Assembly (NCBI RefSeq): GCF_001649575.2 | Contig: NC_051439.1 | Span: forward strand, 10,022,826-10,086,825 | Direction: 5' to 3' | Source of the DNA: Kryptolebias marmoratus | Taxonomy: Eukaryota; Chordata; Actinopteri; Cyprinodontiformes; Rivulidae | Length of the DNA: 64,000 bases | Part shown: positions 50,830 to 61,330 of the stretch, piece after piece | How positions within the stretch are numbered: position 1 is the stretch's first letter | Layout of the letters: every line of letters begins with the position of its first letter | Translations under genes and position numbers: made by a program | Notes under the pieces: generated by a model | What the model saw: only the letters and a program-made list of their open reading frames with translations | Database searches by the model: none | Told to the model about the DNA's origin: nothing

Positions 50830-50965
50830 TGTTTTGGTTTTTTTGCCATCAATCTACTTCCCTCATACTTTGTGCTATTTTAACCATTCATACATCAAAA
50901 CACTTGACTCAGTCAGGAATAATGTGCTTGGAACTTCAGTATTTGTAACCGTCATGCTTTTTCAA
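50830..50965 (+). repeat. TTAGCT-family dispersed repeat, fragment 2a
   Basis: ACTTTGTGCTATTTTAACC, ATTCATACATCAAAACACT, then CTCAGTCAGGAATAATGTGC align by eye with 31565-31685 and 58860-58960. Confidence 0.55.
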
Positions 50966-51840
50966 TTATTTAAATTTCTTCACAAAAAAAATCCTCATAT
51001 GAATGCATTAAAGGGGAAATGAAAAGTGTTTTGAAGCTAACAGAAACCAGAAAGAGGTTATAATAGGGGCTTGTTTTCAGAGTCTCACAGTTTAAAACAT
51101 TTACACTAATTTAAAATAATAATAAAAGATTGAAAAAAATCTGAGGGTCTCTTCTGCATTTTCCTTGATCACTCAGAAGTGAGACGTATTGAGTGTCAGA
51201 AGGAGGAACGCCAACAAGGCAGTAAATAGCAAATACTGATAGTGTGCGGATGAAATGGTTGCAATTATATGTGTACACCGACCCAAAACTACAGCAGCTG
51301 TGTCATTCTTCACTCCTTAAAGTACAAGACAGCTTGATGGATGTGGTTAGTTTAGCTCCTGGTGAAAATTACAACCCAAAGTCTGGAGACTGACTGAGCA
51401 GTTAATGTTTTGAAGAGGAGCACCTGAAATACAAACCTTCAACAGAAGAACCACCGCCTCTCGCTGTCCGACCGGCACCGCCACCTCTCACTATCCATAT
51501 GGGAAACTCCTTGAAGACTGTGGGACATCACTGTAAAGCTTGGGGGTTCCCCTTGTGAAATGTGGGGCTCCAGTTCCCGACAGCATCACTCCAGCATCAC
51601 TCCAGCAGTCCTACAGCGGTCTGCCACAGCTGGCTGCGGCTCCTTCTACATCACCAACCAAGGAGGCAACACCACCCACACAATCACCCCTCTTCGAGAT
51701 TTTGACACAAAAACTCTAAAAACAAGTCATTAACGTGTTAAATTAAAGAAATGGGCCACTGGAGTATGTTATGATGATGTTTAACTCATAGAAAAACATG
51801 AAAACTCATTATTTTGATATTTTATTTCATTTCCTCTTTA
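50966..51840. other. Intervening DNA, unrecognised GC-richer block
   Basis: The block 51420-51700 is richer in G+C and CpG than its flanks and contains an 11-bp tandem duplication, AGCATCACTCC twice, at about 51581-51602. It has no usable frame. It could be a worn transposon or an insertion splitting the TTAGCT-family repeat. Not identified. Confidence 0.35.
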
Positions 51841-52075
51841 GGATCTGTTCAGCTACTCCAAAAACATTTTTGTCTAAAGTTTTCCTTAATCTACTTGCTC
51901 TATGTTTTGTCTTCTTATGCAACTTTTAGATTTAGCTACTGTTTTTTAGTTATGGTTTAATTAACTGTAACTTTTAACTTCGGTTTTGCTACATTTAGCT
52001 TTTAGCTACAGTGTGGCTGATTTTAGCTTGTAGCTGTTCTGTTCTGCTTGATTTAACTTTAACAAATTATTGTTC
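51841..52075 (+). repeat. TTAGCT-family dispersed repeat, fragment 2b
   Basis: CTACTTGCTCTATGTTTTGT followed by TCTTCTTATGCAACTTTTAG and then TTTAGCTAC/TTTTAGCTTG reiterations repeats the arrangement at 59080-59640. Confidence 0.6.
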
Positions 52076-52485
52076 AGCATTTTTCAAAAAAATGTAATTT
52101 CTCTAGTTGCCTTTGATTTTGAGGTTTACATTTCCAAAGTAAAATTGATAAAAAAAAATGTGAAGTTTATTGAAAGCACAACACATTGATCCTTTTTTGG
52201 CAACTAATACTCATTAAGATAGTGGCAATATAATAATTAAATAAACAGCATGCATTAATTAATGTTGTATAAACAGATCAATAATACTCTTGCAGTGTTT
52301 CTCACTGTCTTCATTTGAGAAATAATGCATAATTGTTGGTTAAAAGTCTTTTTTTTCCAGCTGGTACAGAAAATACTGATTCATGTTTGCATTTGCAAGC
52401 GACACAAGTATCCGACTGTGTTTTCTGTTTATGCCAGCATGTCAGGGATATTGGAAATGTAAGGGAAAAACAACTCCAGGGCTCG
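52076..52485. other. Intergenic DNA, nothing recognised
   Basis: AT-rich unique sequence, no supported feature. Confidence 0.45.
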
Positions 52486-52489
52486 TGGG

Positions 52490-52760
52490 TGCAGCAACTG
52501 ACAGTGAAGTCTTAGCGCTGACTTTAACTGCATGTTAATTAGGGGAAACGTTTGGCTAATAATGCTGCTCTAATCACACTTGAGTAGATTCCCTCCCTGG
52601 AGTCTGATCTGTAAGCACACGAAAACACAGCTGAGGGGAGGATGAGAGCGCCACTATGAAATGAGGCGCCCGCCGAACACGTCCGCAAGCTGCTCGCTGA
52701 TAGTAAAGGTTTATGTGTGAAGTTCACAGTGTCACAAAACAATAATAAAGTACTTTTTTT
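52490..52760. promoter_or_regulatory. Candidate conserved noncoding element
   Basis: TTAACTGCATGTTAATTAGG and GGCTAATAATGCTGCTCTAA are followed by a CpG-containing stretch. No coding frame stands out. The 79-codon minus frame across it has no known relatives. Confidence 0.3.
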
Positions 52761-54560
52761 TTCTTCTACAGAAAGCACCCAGAGGCCAGGTGATGTTTCC
52801 TCAGTGAAGCTTTAGTTTGTATTTTGACCTACAGGAATATAAGAACACATAAAAGCTTAAGTTTCTCAGATGTAGTAGTTTCTCTTACTGACATTGTTTA
52901 TTTTTTGCCTAATAAATTACTTAAACTGAACTTAAAATTTGGATTAATTCAACCTAACTTGTGAGGAAGTTATAATGTACTGTAAATAATGATTGCAGCT
53001 CAGCTTGGAAACACAGTACGTCTGTTGTTTCTGCTCGGGCGCCTTTGCTTTTATAAATGCTACAAAAAAGCAACAACTCTCTAAAGTATTCGCTGCTCTT
53101 CTAGTGCACCACAGAGATCAGGATCTTGACAGGCCCACTATGCATAGTTATATTCGTAACACTGTAATCTGGCAATTAATATTTAGGGTAGGGGGTTTAA
53201 ATATCTCCCAGTTTAATCTTAAATAAACTGTCTGCACTAGCAAGTGTTTAAACTAAACGTCTCATTAGTTCTACGCACACTTTCCAACTCCAAACTGCAT
53301 CACCTTGAATGCTTCTGCTTCTAATAACTTTTAGCTTCACATTACTACGCAACTAAAACAAATGCAGAATGCTTTTCAGATGGATGCAAAACAAAATAAA
53401 GTTTTTTGCTCTCTCCCTTATGGTGTAAAAAGTGGAAAATCCCTTTAAAGGAGTGAATCAATCCTGAAAAAACTTGACTAAAGTGAGAAAAAGTTTTCAT
53501 TTGGCCAGGAGAAAGATAAAAAAAGATAAAATAAACTTCATCATAATGAATCAGATCATCTAAGTGATAATTAAGAAAAAGCATCTCATAATTGTGACTT
53601 ACCAGCTCATTCCATTGACTTAGCCTCTTATTGTTGTGACTCAGCATCTCACAATGTGCTTTCATTATAGAATGAGCTGATCATCATCTACTGCATGTTG
53701 ACAATGGATTATAGTGTGCCACCACGTCTGTCACGATACTCTACTCCTTGTGGAAGGAAAGCAATAAGTGAAACTGGGAATACCCAAATAGTAATTCGAG
53801 CATTTACTGTTGTGCACCTGATGAGGGGAACGTTCCATCAGCCTTTACCAGCAGGAACGCCCAAAACGAAACAGAGAGCGTTACCGTCGTACAACCTGAG
53901 AAAACAGTCTCTGTGAGCCAACAAATGGGTCAGCCATGGTCAGGGAACCAGTTTAAGCCAGAAAACGTGCAGACGGTTGTCCCAGAGCGAGGGCACAATG
54001 ACCTTCGCTGAAACCGCATTACAGAACTTGGTAAAGTCACATAATCAGGTTTATTTTCCACAAAAATGGGTGAGCCAGCAAAAATCCTCAAAGATGGCGG
54101 AACAATGCAGGAAGAGGATAAAACTTTGAACTGTGAACTGTGGTGAACACATGAAGAAACTGACAGACTTCATAGACAAACAGTATTTAAACAGTTTGGT
54201 GATTTTGAGGTTTTCGTCTCCACTTTCTAACTTTCATTCAAGACGCCATTAAAGTGGTTCAAACTTCTCTTAAAGATAAAAGTTAGGTGTAATTCACTTG
54301 AGAGTTGAGTTGGTTTGCAATATGTATTATTGGGATGATACCTGTAAGGTTTATTAAATAAAAAGAAAAAAAATGTGTTTATTAAACACAGTGTTGCATT
54401 AACAGAAGATGAACCTGGAACTGAAGGAAAATGCAGCCAAATAGTGAATGTTTCATTACAGGCCCCTTGCAGGGATTCATGAAGTGTGCATGTTAATAGA
54501 GCAGAGTTATCTCGACCGCCTCCACCGCCTCCATCCTCTATCTCTTTCTTTCCCTTAACA
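52761..54560. other. Gene-desert DNA, no gene seen
   Basis: Frames of 106 (minus, 53665-53345) and 73 codons (plus, 53695-53916) resemble nothing known. AT-rich otherwise. Confidence 0.4.

Positions 54561-54564
<4 letters not shown>

Positions 54565-54591
<27 letters not shown>
54565..54591 (+). repeat. (CA)n microsatellite
   Basis: About 13 CA units. The 156- and 81-codon frames that cross it are low-complexity artefacts. Confidence 0.95.
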
Positions 54592-54699
54592 GACTGTATG
54601 TTTTTCCTTCTCCCTCTGCTGCTCTGTCACACTGGCTCTGGAGTGTCACAGAAACAGCTTGTGATCCAAAGCCCTCTCCTGTTGACTTTACTCGCATAA

Positions 54700-54935
54700 A
54701 TACTACATCAGACCCCGCGTCGTATTTTTAGACTGGCACAGACAGGTCCGGTAATGGTGCCTGACAGCCACGGCCCCCCTTACATAACGGCGAAAAAGAG
54801 GCATCTGGGGAGCTCTTTACCTCGATCCGGCAGGCTGGGGGTGAGAACGGACCCAGGCGTTCACGCAGAACGCAAAAACTGAGCCGTGCTCCCCTGTGTC
54901 GACTCCGCAACAACCAGGTGTGGATGTTACTTCAA
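54700..54935 (-). promoter_or_regulatory. CpG-rich block with minus-strand splice donor
   Basis: CpG is clearly denser here than in most of the desert. On the minus strand the block ends at GATCGAG|GTAAAG near 54822, a good donor. This would suit a short first exon and promoter of an unidentified minus-strand transcript. No protein was recognised in the 61-codon minus frame. Confidence 0.3.
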
Positions 54936-55895
54936 CGCTCGGCCACTTGTGAACGCTGTCATATTCGTTTTTTTAAAAAGAATGCATTTTATTCCATAAA
55001 ACTGTTCAATCGCTGCGTCTCCAAAGGCACCAAAGCCATGACAAAGCTGTTAGGCCTTAAGGCACCATCAATTATCTAGTGAGGGGTTTTTTGGGGGGGG
55101 TTTATGCAGCAACTTCTTCTGCGGCATACCATGACCATGGAGAGCATGAAATCAGTGCTGCTTCCTCTTCCTCTCCTTTTCCTTTAACCTTCAAAATGTT
55201 TTTTTGGGGGGTTTTTTTTCTGGAGCGAAAAGTACCAAGGGAAGGAAACAAATCAGCTTCCATATTCTCTTTGTTGTTTTGACAGAAGGTAAAAGAGAAA
55301 GAGACGGGAGATCTCTGACAGACACCATTCGACTTTCTGCTTTTGTCGAGGTGGAAACGGGGCGTCAGCCGGATAAATCAATCACCCGTATCATCATGAC
55401 AGCCTTCCTAACACTGAGTGTGTCCTTGTTTTGCTTTGAAAAAGAAGAAGAAAAAAAAGGCACGGCGCGGACATTCAACATCTGGGGAGGGTTTGTGAAT
55501 CTCTGCTGTTGTCAAATCACTCCAGTGTAGAAAAAAAGCAAACAAAACAACAAATTTAGATGAAAGATGAAAACAAAGGATCAACTAATTTTCTTTACCA
55601 CTTATGTGTCAAAAAAGTTCAGTTTTCTTCACGTAATGGTAAACTAAAGGTGGAAGAACGTGTTTTCAGCCAGGGAAACCAGGTGCAGGTGTTTTATTAA
55701 AAGAGCAGCATGTATTGGCTCAAACCAAAGAGATTTCAGAGGACTTTCAGAAAAAAAAATCGGTGGCTCAGAGCGTGGCTGATCTTTGGCGGTTTGTCAG
55801 ATTCCACAAACAAGTCAAAATTTAAAAAACAGAAATATACACACACACTCATCTTAGTGGTTGGATTGAATCAAACTTTTCATTTTCTGAAAGAG
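54936..55895. other. Intergenic DNA, no gene seen
   Basis: G-runs at 55092-55099 and 55206-55211, A-runs, and short unassigned frames. GGATAAATCAATCACCCG near 55371 may be a regulatory motif. Confidence 0.4.
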
Positions 55896-56010
55896 ACACA
55901 ATGATTGGAGAGAAATCTTTGCATTCCTGCATACCATATGGAGCTTATTGGTGAAACATGGTGGTGGTAGTATCATGGTTTGGGATGTTTTGCTCCATTT
56001 GGAAGCCATC
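55896..56010 (+). mobile_element. Tc1-like transposase fragment
   Basis: The plus strand encodes HGGGSIMVW near 55957-55983, a recognisable Tc1 transposase core motif (usually followed by GCF/GC). The fragment is about 100 bp, with no terminal repeats. Confidence 0.65.
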
Positions 56011-56529
56011 ACTAACGCAACAATGAATGAATGAATGTTTCTTTTGAGCATGTAGATTCAGAAGTTGAAGTCATAAACTTCATGCAGGTTTGAGGATTTT
56101 CAGAACAGGTTCAATAATTCCACTCAGTCGCTTGCTGTACGTAAGTCAAATTAACATTTCATCCTTGAGTTTTCACATCTCCACCTGGCCTTGTGGTTCT
56201 GACAGGAGACTCGCCGTGTTTGGGGATTTTCTCCTGCCCGTGGGGGCTGACGGGGTACGGTGTGGCCTTGCGGTTATGAAGCTGTTTCTGACTCAATCTG
56301 AAGGGGATTTTTGTTTTGTCTTGGAAAAAAATAGAAAATAAAATAAAATAACCCAGGGCTTAATTGAGACCTAAGATTCAGGTTTTATGTAATCATCGGG
56401 CAAAAGTCTAGAAAATTCTGCGTGGTTCAAAAACTGTTAAGCACCACTTTTAAGGATAAGTAGGATTTAAGGAGGATAGAGAAGGAGGAGATGATCACAG
56501 GGAGGCAAAATGAACAGTCTGACATGTTA

Positions 56530-56800
56530 GGATTCCAACAAACAAGGCTCCGTGTAACGCAGGCATCGATCGCCGTGGGTTTCTCTCCAAATGAAGCCTC
56601 TCGCCTGCTGGGTAATTAGGAAGCGAGCAGATGTTGGTATTGAGCGCTGCGAGGACCTGAGCGAGGCGGTGATTGTTTTCTCTCGGTCGCGCGGCCTGTT
56701 GGCAGGAAGAAACAGGTCACCGTGAGAGTGACCACAGCCTCGGCTGAGAGGTCCTCCCAGCTCGGCTCCAACATGGGACAGAGCGTGCTCGGGAAGGAGA
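56530..56800. promoter_or_regulatory. CpG-rich candidate regulatory element
   Basis: Dense CpG words (ATCGATCGCCGTGG, CTCGGTCGCGCGGCC) surround GGGTAATTAGGAAGCG and GGTGATTGTTTTC. Overlapping minus frames (100 and 104 codons) and a plus frame starting MGQSVLGKENF do not match proteins I know. Confidence 0.35.
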
Positions 56801-57004
56801 ATTTCAGTATGAATACAGGAAGAACCCATCTGACAATACACAACTGTTTTACTGTCAGGATGGTAAACATTTTGATATCGTCTAACTTAATATCAACCAT
56901 CTTGTTGAATATTTGCAACTCATAACATAATGTTCTGCTAGTTTATTCCGAGAACCTTGACTATATGTTTATCCTACATAAAAACCTTAATATCCCCAGC
57001 TATC

Positions 57005-57720
57005 AAAAGGCAAAAGCTGGGTGTCTGTCTGTTAGCAACATATCTCATGAACTACTGAATGGGTTTTATTTAAACTTGCAGAAAGTAATCATTGGATGTA
57101 CCTCTACAACTGATACACTTTTGGAGTCACCTTGATTCAAGATGGCTGACACAACCAACTCACCTTTAAAAACACCAAAATGACTTTAACTCACTTACTT
57201 TTAAGGATATTTACCTTAACTTTGGTGTGAAAGCAGCTGAGACCGATTCTCAACACATATTCTGAACGCGGACAGATTTCACAAGATGTTCGTTTAAAAT
57301 GCTGCCGTGTAAATATTTGCAGACTATTTGTCTGTCTGTTCGCAAAATATCTCATGAACAGCAGGACGGATTTTAATGAAACTTTCAGGAAATAATCACT
57401 GGATGTACCTCTTCAACCTATTACCCTCTGAAACCAGTCCAGTCCAAGATGGCCGCTACAGCCAACTGACCTGAGAGAACGCAAAATGGCTATAACTCAG
57501 TCAAATTTTGCAAATATTGAGCTAAAAATGGATGTGGTAGTAGCTGAGAGTCATTCACATCACATATTTTGACTGTGACATCTGATATTGTATCAGAGTT
57601 TGTGTCATTATTTACAAGGTTTGACTAAAACATCTGCGACCCCATCATTTCTAAATATATATGTTAGTCTAAAATTCAGGCATGAAAGGCAGTGGGCGAT
57701 ATGCATCCCTTCCAATAATT
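57005..57720 (+). repeat. Dispersed repeat with YY1-like motif, copies 4 and 5 in tandem
   Basis: Two successive units. The first has GTCTGTCTGTTAGCAACATA, ATCATTGGATGTACCTCTAC and TTCAAGATGGCTGACAC. The second has GTCTGTTCGCAAAATATCTC, AATCACTGGATGTACCTC, CCAAGATGGCCGCTAC, GGTAGTAGCTGAGAGTC and a tail GCAGTGGGCGATATGCATCC. They give the most complete view of the unit, about 400 bp. Confidence 0.8.
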
Positions 57721-58117
57721 ATTAAGATTTCTCACGACAAGAACCTTCTATTTTGCTCTAATTAACTGCAAAGAAAACTCAACTTTGTTTGCTTTACTTG
57801 AATGCTAGCTCCCCCTGCTGGTCGTTATAATCAGTACATCTATTTTTTGTTTTTACATGAATGAAAGTGAAGGCAGAGCAGAGCCTCCATTCTTACAAGC
57901 TGTCAGGGAAATCCATAAGGTGTCCCATTAACGCCGTGGGAAAAACTGTTGCCAGGGAGGCATTCAGAGAGGGGTGAGGGGGGGGGGCTTCTTCCAGAGG
58001 CCACAGCTACATCTTCTTCATGTACTTTAAACGTCAGCAGGAAAAGTAAAAACCCTCATTTGCACTTGGTAATGTAACAGATTAAAAGGGATAGCTGGAA
58101 GTTAAATAAAGACCCCT
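57721..58117. other. Intergenic DNA, nothing recognised
   Basis: A G-run near 57978-57987. No supported feature. Confidence 0.45.
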
Positions 58118-58150
58118 CCCCCCCCCCCCCTTTTTTTTTTTTTTTTTTTT
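58118..58150 (+). repeat. C13-T20 homopolymer pair
   Basis: Thirteen C followed directly by twenty T; a likely sequencing and slippage problem spot. Confidence 0.95.
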
Positions 58151-58785
58151 GCTTTTACTTGAGTTCAGGTCTTTTTGGCTGCGCAGGCTGTTGCCCTGAC
58201 AACCTCGCTGGATTTACAATATCCCTTTCTTCTCAGCTCTGATCATCTGCTCAGCGTCTCAGTGGATGCTAAACCACCTTGTTGTCTTTAATCTGGAGAG
58301 AATCGTCATTGTTCACAGTCTGAAAATATGCTCTAGACGCAAAATTCGACTTGAACCCACTAAACATCATGAAATCTGTTCGAAGAGGAGGCATATAGGT
58401 GCTTTGAACTCCTAAAAGAATGGAGCTGTGGATGTTTATATTCAAATTATCATATGTTGTAAAGTGGAGTACAGTGTCTGAGTGGGCGCAAAAGCAGAAG
58501 GTTTGGAAATCATTAAAGATATTCTCTTTAAAAGTGATGTCTGACGCTGCGGGACATGAATATGTCAGAGAGTAGAGGTGCGTGAGCCGTTATGTTCTCC
58601 TACCTGCTGGGGAACGAGGCCCGGGGCAGCAGCTCTTCTGGAATGTGGATCAGTGAGCAGCCCGGCTCAATAAATGCTCTCCAGAGAATTGTTTTTACAG
58701 CCATGTGGACTAAATAAATGTGTTTATTTAGTTTTATAACTTCATTTGTTAGACTATGAACTGAGCTGTTGATTCATATTGATAA
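58151..58785. promoter_or_regulatory. Candidate regulatory stretch upstream of cys1, X-box-like site
   Basis: GTTGCCCTGACAAC at 58190-58203 fits the RFX X-box pattern except at one central position. The rest is moderately complex sequence with no coding frame. It lies 3.6 kb before the cys1 start, so any link to cys1 is conjecture. Confidence 0.25.
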
Positions 58786-58789
58786 AAAT

Positions 58790-59640
58790 GTCTTGTGTTG
58801 TCCTCTTGCTGTGTTTTCACAAACATCAAAAGTCATTTTATCCATCTATTGTTTTCCTTCCTTTTATGTTTTTGGTAACTAACCACTTCTGTATAATATG
58901 TGCTATTTTAGCTTTTCATATATCAGCTCATTCAGGAAGTGAGTGCTGTAAGTGTTGGTTTTTCAAACTTTTATATATTGTTTGAACTCAATAACTTTAT
59001 TTACAAATATTTTCCACATAAAACTACTGCAAGATCTTCAGTTCTTTCAAAAACATTGTTCTCTTTGAAATCTGCCTCAGCATACTTGCTCTATTTTTGT
59101 CTTCTTCTGCTCCTTTTAGCTGTTTTCTAGTCTTATGCTACTTTTAGCTTTAAGCTCACATTCTGCTACTTTTAGCTAGCCTTTTGATACTTTCAGCTAC
59201 AATTCTGATGCTTTCAGCTAGTGTTTTGCAATAGCTAGATCTTTAATTTAGTCTTTTAGCTAACATTTTTTTCCTTTAGCTTTTAGCTAGCCTTTTGCTA
59301 CTTTTAGCTGATGTTCTGCTGCTTTTATTTTTTAACTAACTTGTTGATACTTTTAGCTTTCATCTACCATTTTGCTTCCTTTAACTTTTAGCTAGCCTTT
59401 TTGCTACTTTTAGCTAATGCTCTGCTACTTTTAGCCTTCAGCTAGCTTTTTGATACTTTGAGCTTTTGGCTACTGTTTTACTACTTTAGTTTTCTATCTG
59501 GCATGTTGCTTCTTTTAACTTATAGGCAACATTCTTTTCCTTTTAGCTTCATCTGGTGTTCTGCTTCTGTTAGCTTCTAGCTGATATTCTGTTTCTTACA
59601 GCTTTAAGCTAGTTATATCTTCATTTTAGCTTTAACAGCT
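58790..59640 (+). repeat. TTAGCT-family repeat with degenerate minisatellite
   Basis: The head (58860-59110) matches 31565-31685 and 50830-52075. From about 59110 the sequence becomes a degenerate tandem of a unit like CTACTTTTAGCTTTTAGCTAGC TTTTG, with TTTTAGCT recurring every 20-35 bp for about 530 bp. Units vary, so the array is old. No coding potential. Confidence 0.8.
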
Positions 59641-60688
59641 CAGTTTCTGCTTCTTAATCAGATCAGTCACTTAGAACAGCATTCACACAACATTTTAGCT
59701 GAAAACACAGTTCCTCTCGTTTTTCTTTAGGAGCATAAAGACCGACTAGATGTCATCCCAGCTGCAGAGACGGCAGAACCCCAGCCAGAGTGTGATCAGG
59801 ACTTTATTCGGCTCTCGCTCCAAGCTGAAGGAGTATTCTTGACTCTGGGCGAAGTCAGAGGAACCACAGCTATGCAGCCGGCCGGGCCGTGGCTTCCATC
59901 CTGCAGCAGATCCTCCCCCTCGTCTGGAAGCTGCTGAAGTTTTTTTCCCCCCAGATGTGGTCGCGTGATCTCGTTAATGACACACTGACGCAGGCAGAAA
60001 TGGAGTTTGGAAAGAGCACAAACGAGAGTCCTCGAGACGCGAAAGGGAGACAAAGGGCTTTGCTTCTAAATTTGGTTGGAAAAATGTTCTTTTCGGGACA
60101 TTTTAGAGTCAAGATTTGGAGATCAGGAGGATTTTTCTCCTTTACAGTTTTGCCCTGCAGCTCTTTTAGCTCTTTGATAAATAAAATGCATTTATGCTGA
60201 AATAAAAACATTATTATTTGTGAAGATCAAACAGCCAACCTAACCTGTCAGCTTACGTTTTCCCGGCTTTCAGCTCGACCTTTCTTTTCGGTTTTCCAAT
60301 CCAACTGTAGAGCAGGAATTTCCTCATGGAGACATCTGGAACGAGCAGACATTTCTTTTTCTTTCTCTTTTCCTTTTTTCACGTTTGGTTCGAAACATAA
60401 CATTTGACTTGTTCACCCTCCAGAGAGAACAGGTTGCACAGCTGTCTGGCACACACGAGCATGAAAAGAAAGAGACTTAGTGAAAGACTGTAAACAACTT
60501 TTCTGTCTTTTTAACTGGGGGGGGGGGTGTTGTTGGACAGCCTTGGCGCTGGGGAGAACCCACTGTGTTTTCAATATGTGCAAGTGATCCAAATGAAAGC
60601 CTATTAAGGCAGGTCTGGAGAGCTCGGGCTGCTGCAAAGGAATGCCCCCTCTGTCGTGGCCCACGCAGAGTCTGAGTCCTGATCTGTC

Positions 60689-60690
<2 letters not shown>
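59641..60690. other. Intergenic block upstream of cys1, CpG-containing, unresolved
   Basis: 59730-60010 is richer in G+C than its flanks. It has short frames on both strands that each look faintly protein-like (plus MSSQLQRRQNPSQSVIRTLF, minus QSQEYSFSLEREPNKV). They contradict each other and no splice pair settles the matter. The 103-codon plus frame at 59889 and 113-codon minus frame at 60211 are unassigned. Confidence 0.3.
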
Positions 60691-60721
<31 letters not shown>

Positions 60722-60769
60722 NNNNNNNNNNNNNNNNNNNNNNNNNNNNNNNNNNNGGGGGGGGGGGGG
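60691..60769 (+). repeat. (TG)n / N35 / G13 microsatellite with assembly gap
   Basis: A (TG)15 array (60691-60720) runs into 35 N (60722-60756) and then G13 (60757-60769). Frames crossing the gap are artefacts. Confidence 0.95.
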
Positions 60770-60884
60770 CTGCAGCATCAAGCCTGCAAAAAAACAGACC
60801 TGGGTCCAACATCACAGGGTCAGCTGTGTTCTGGTTCTGATTGTTCAAACTCTGAATGTACTTAAGTGAAGCAATCACTTACAG

Positions 60885-61330
60885 ACCTCTACAACTGACT
60901 AACTTTTAAAGCCATTCTGATTCAAGATGGCTGCCACAGCCAACTGACCCTTGAAAGCACAGAACTGACTTTAACTCAGTGACTCCCACAGATATCGAAG
61001 CGAAGTTTTGCGAGTTCTGTAGCTGAGAGTCGTCCACAGCACGTACTCCAAGTGCTACACGTGCTGCTTAAATCTTTAGCTTTAGATCTCGAAGTCCTCC
61101 CTGTTCGTCTGTTAGCAAAATATCCCATGAACCACTCGATGGGATTTAATTGAAACTCTGAAAGTAACCACTGGGGTGTATAGGTCTAAGAATCACGACA
61201 AGCGCCACAGCTCATCAGCGTAGGCCAACATCAATATGAGTAACTCGGTCAATCTTACAGACACTGAGCTAAAATCTGACGTGGTAGTAGCTGAGAGTCC
61301 ACAACATCCACAACATGTACTCTGAGCCTC
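60885..61330 (+). repeat. Dispersed repeat with YY1-like motif, copies 6 and 7
   Basis: The first unit starts midway (CTCTACAACTGACTAAC, TTCAAGATGGCTGCCACAGC, CAACTGACC). The second has GTCTGTTAGCAAAATATCCC, CATGAACCACTCGATGGG and GACGTGGTAGTAGCTGAGAG, ending near CTCTGAGCCTCTC. The YY1-like core is lost in the second unit. Confidence 0.75.

Noticed and set aside
54227..54697. 156-codon minus-strand open frame
   Set aside because: It includes the translated (CA)n microsatellite and poly-Gly from a CCN run; low-complexity artefact.
56770..56830. Plus-strand start MGQSVLGKENF as a myristoylated protein exon
   Set aside because: Resembles no known protein, and the following splice signal is weak; kept only as part of a CpG-rich block.
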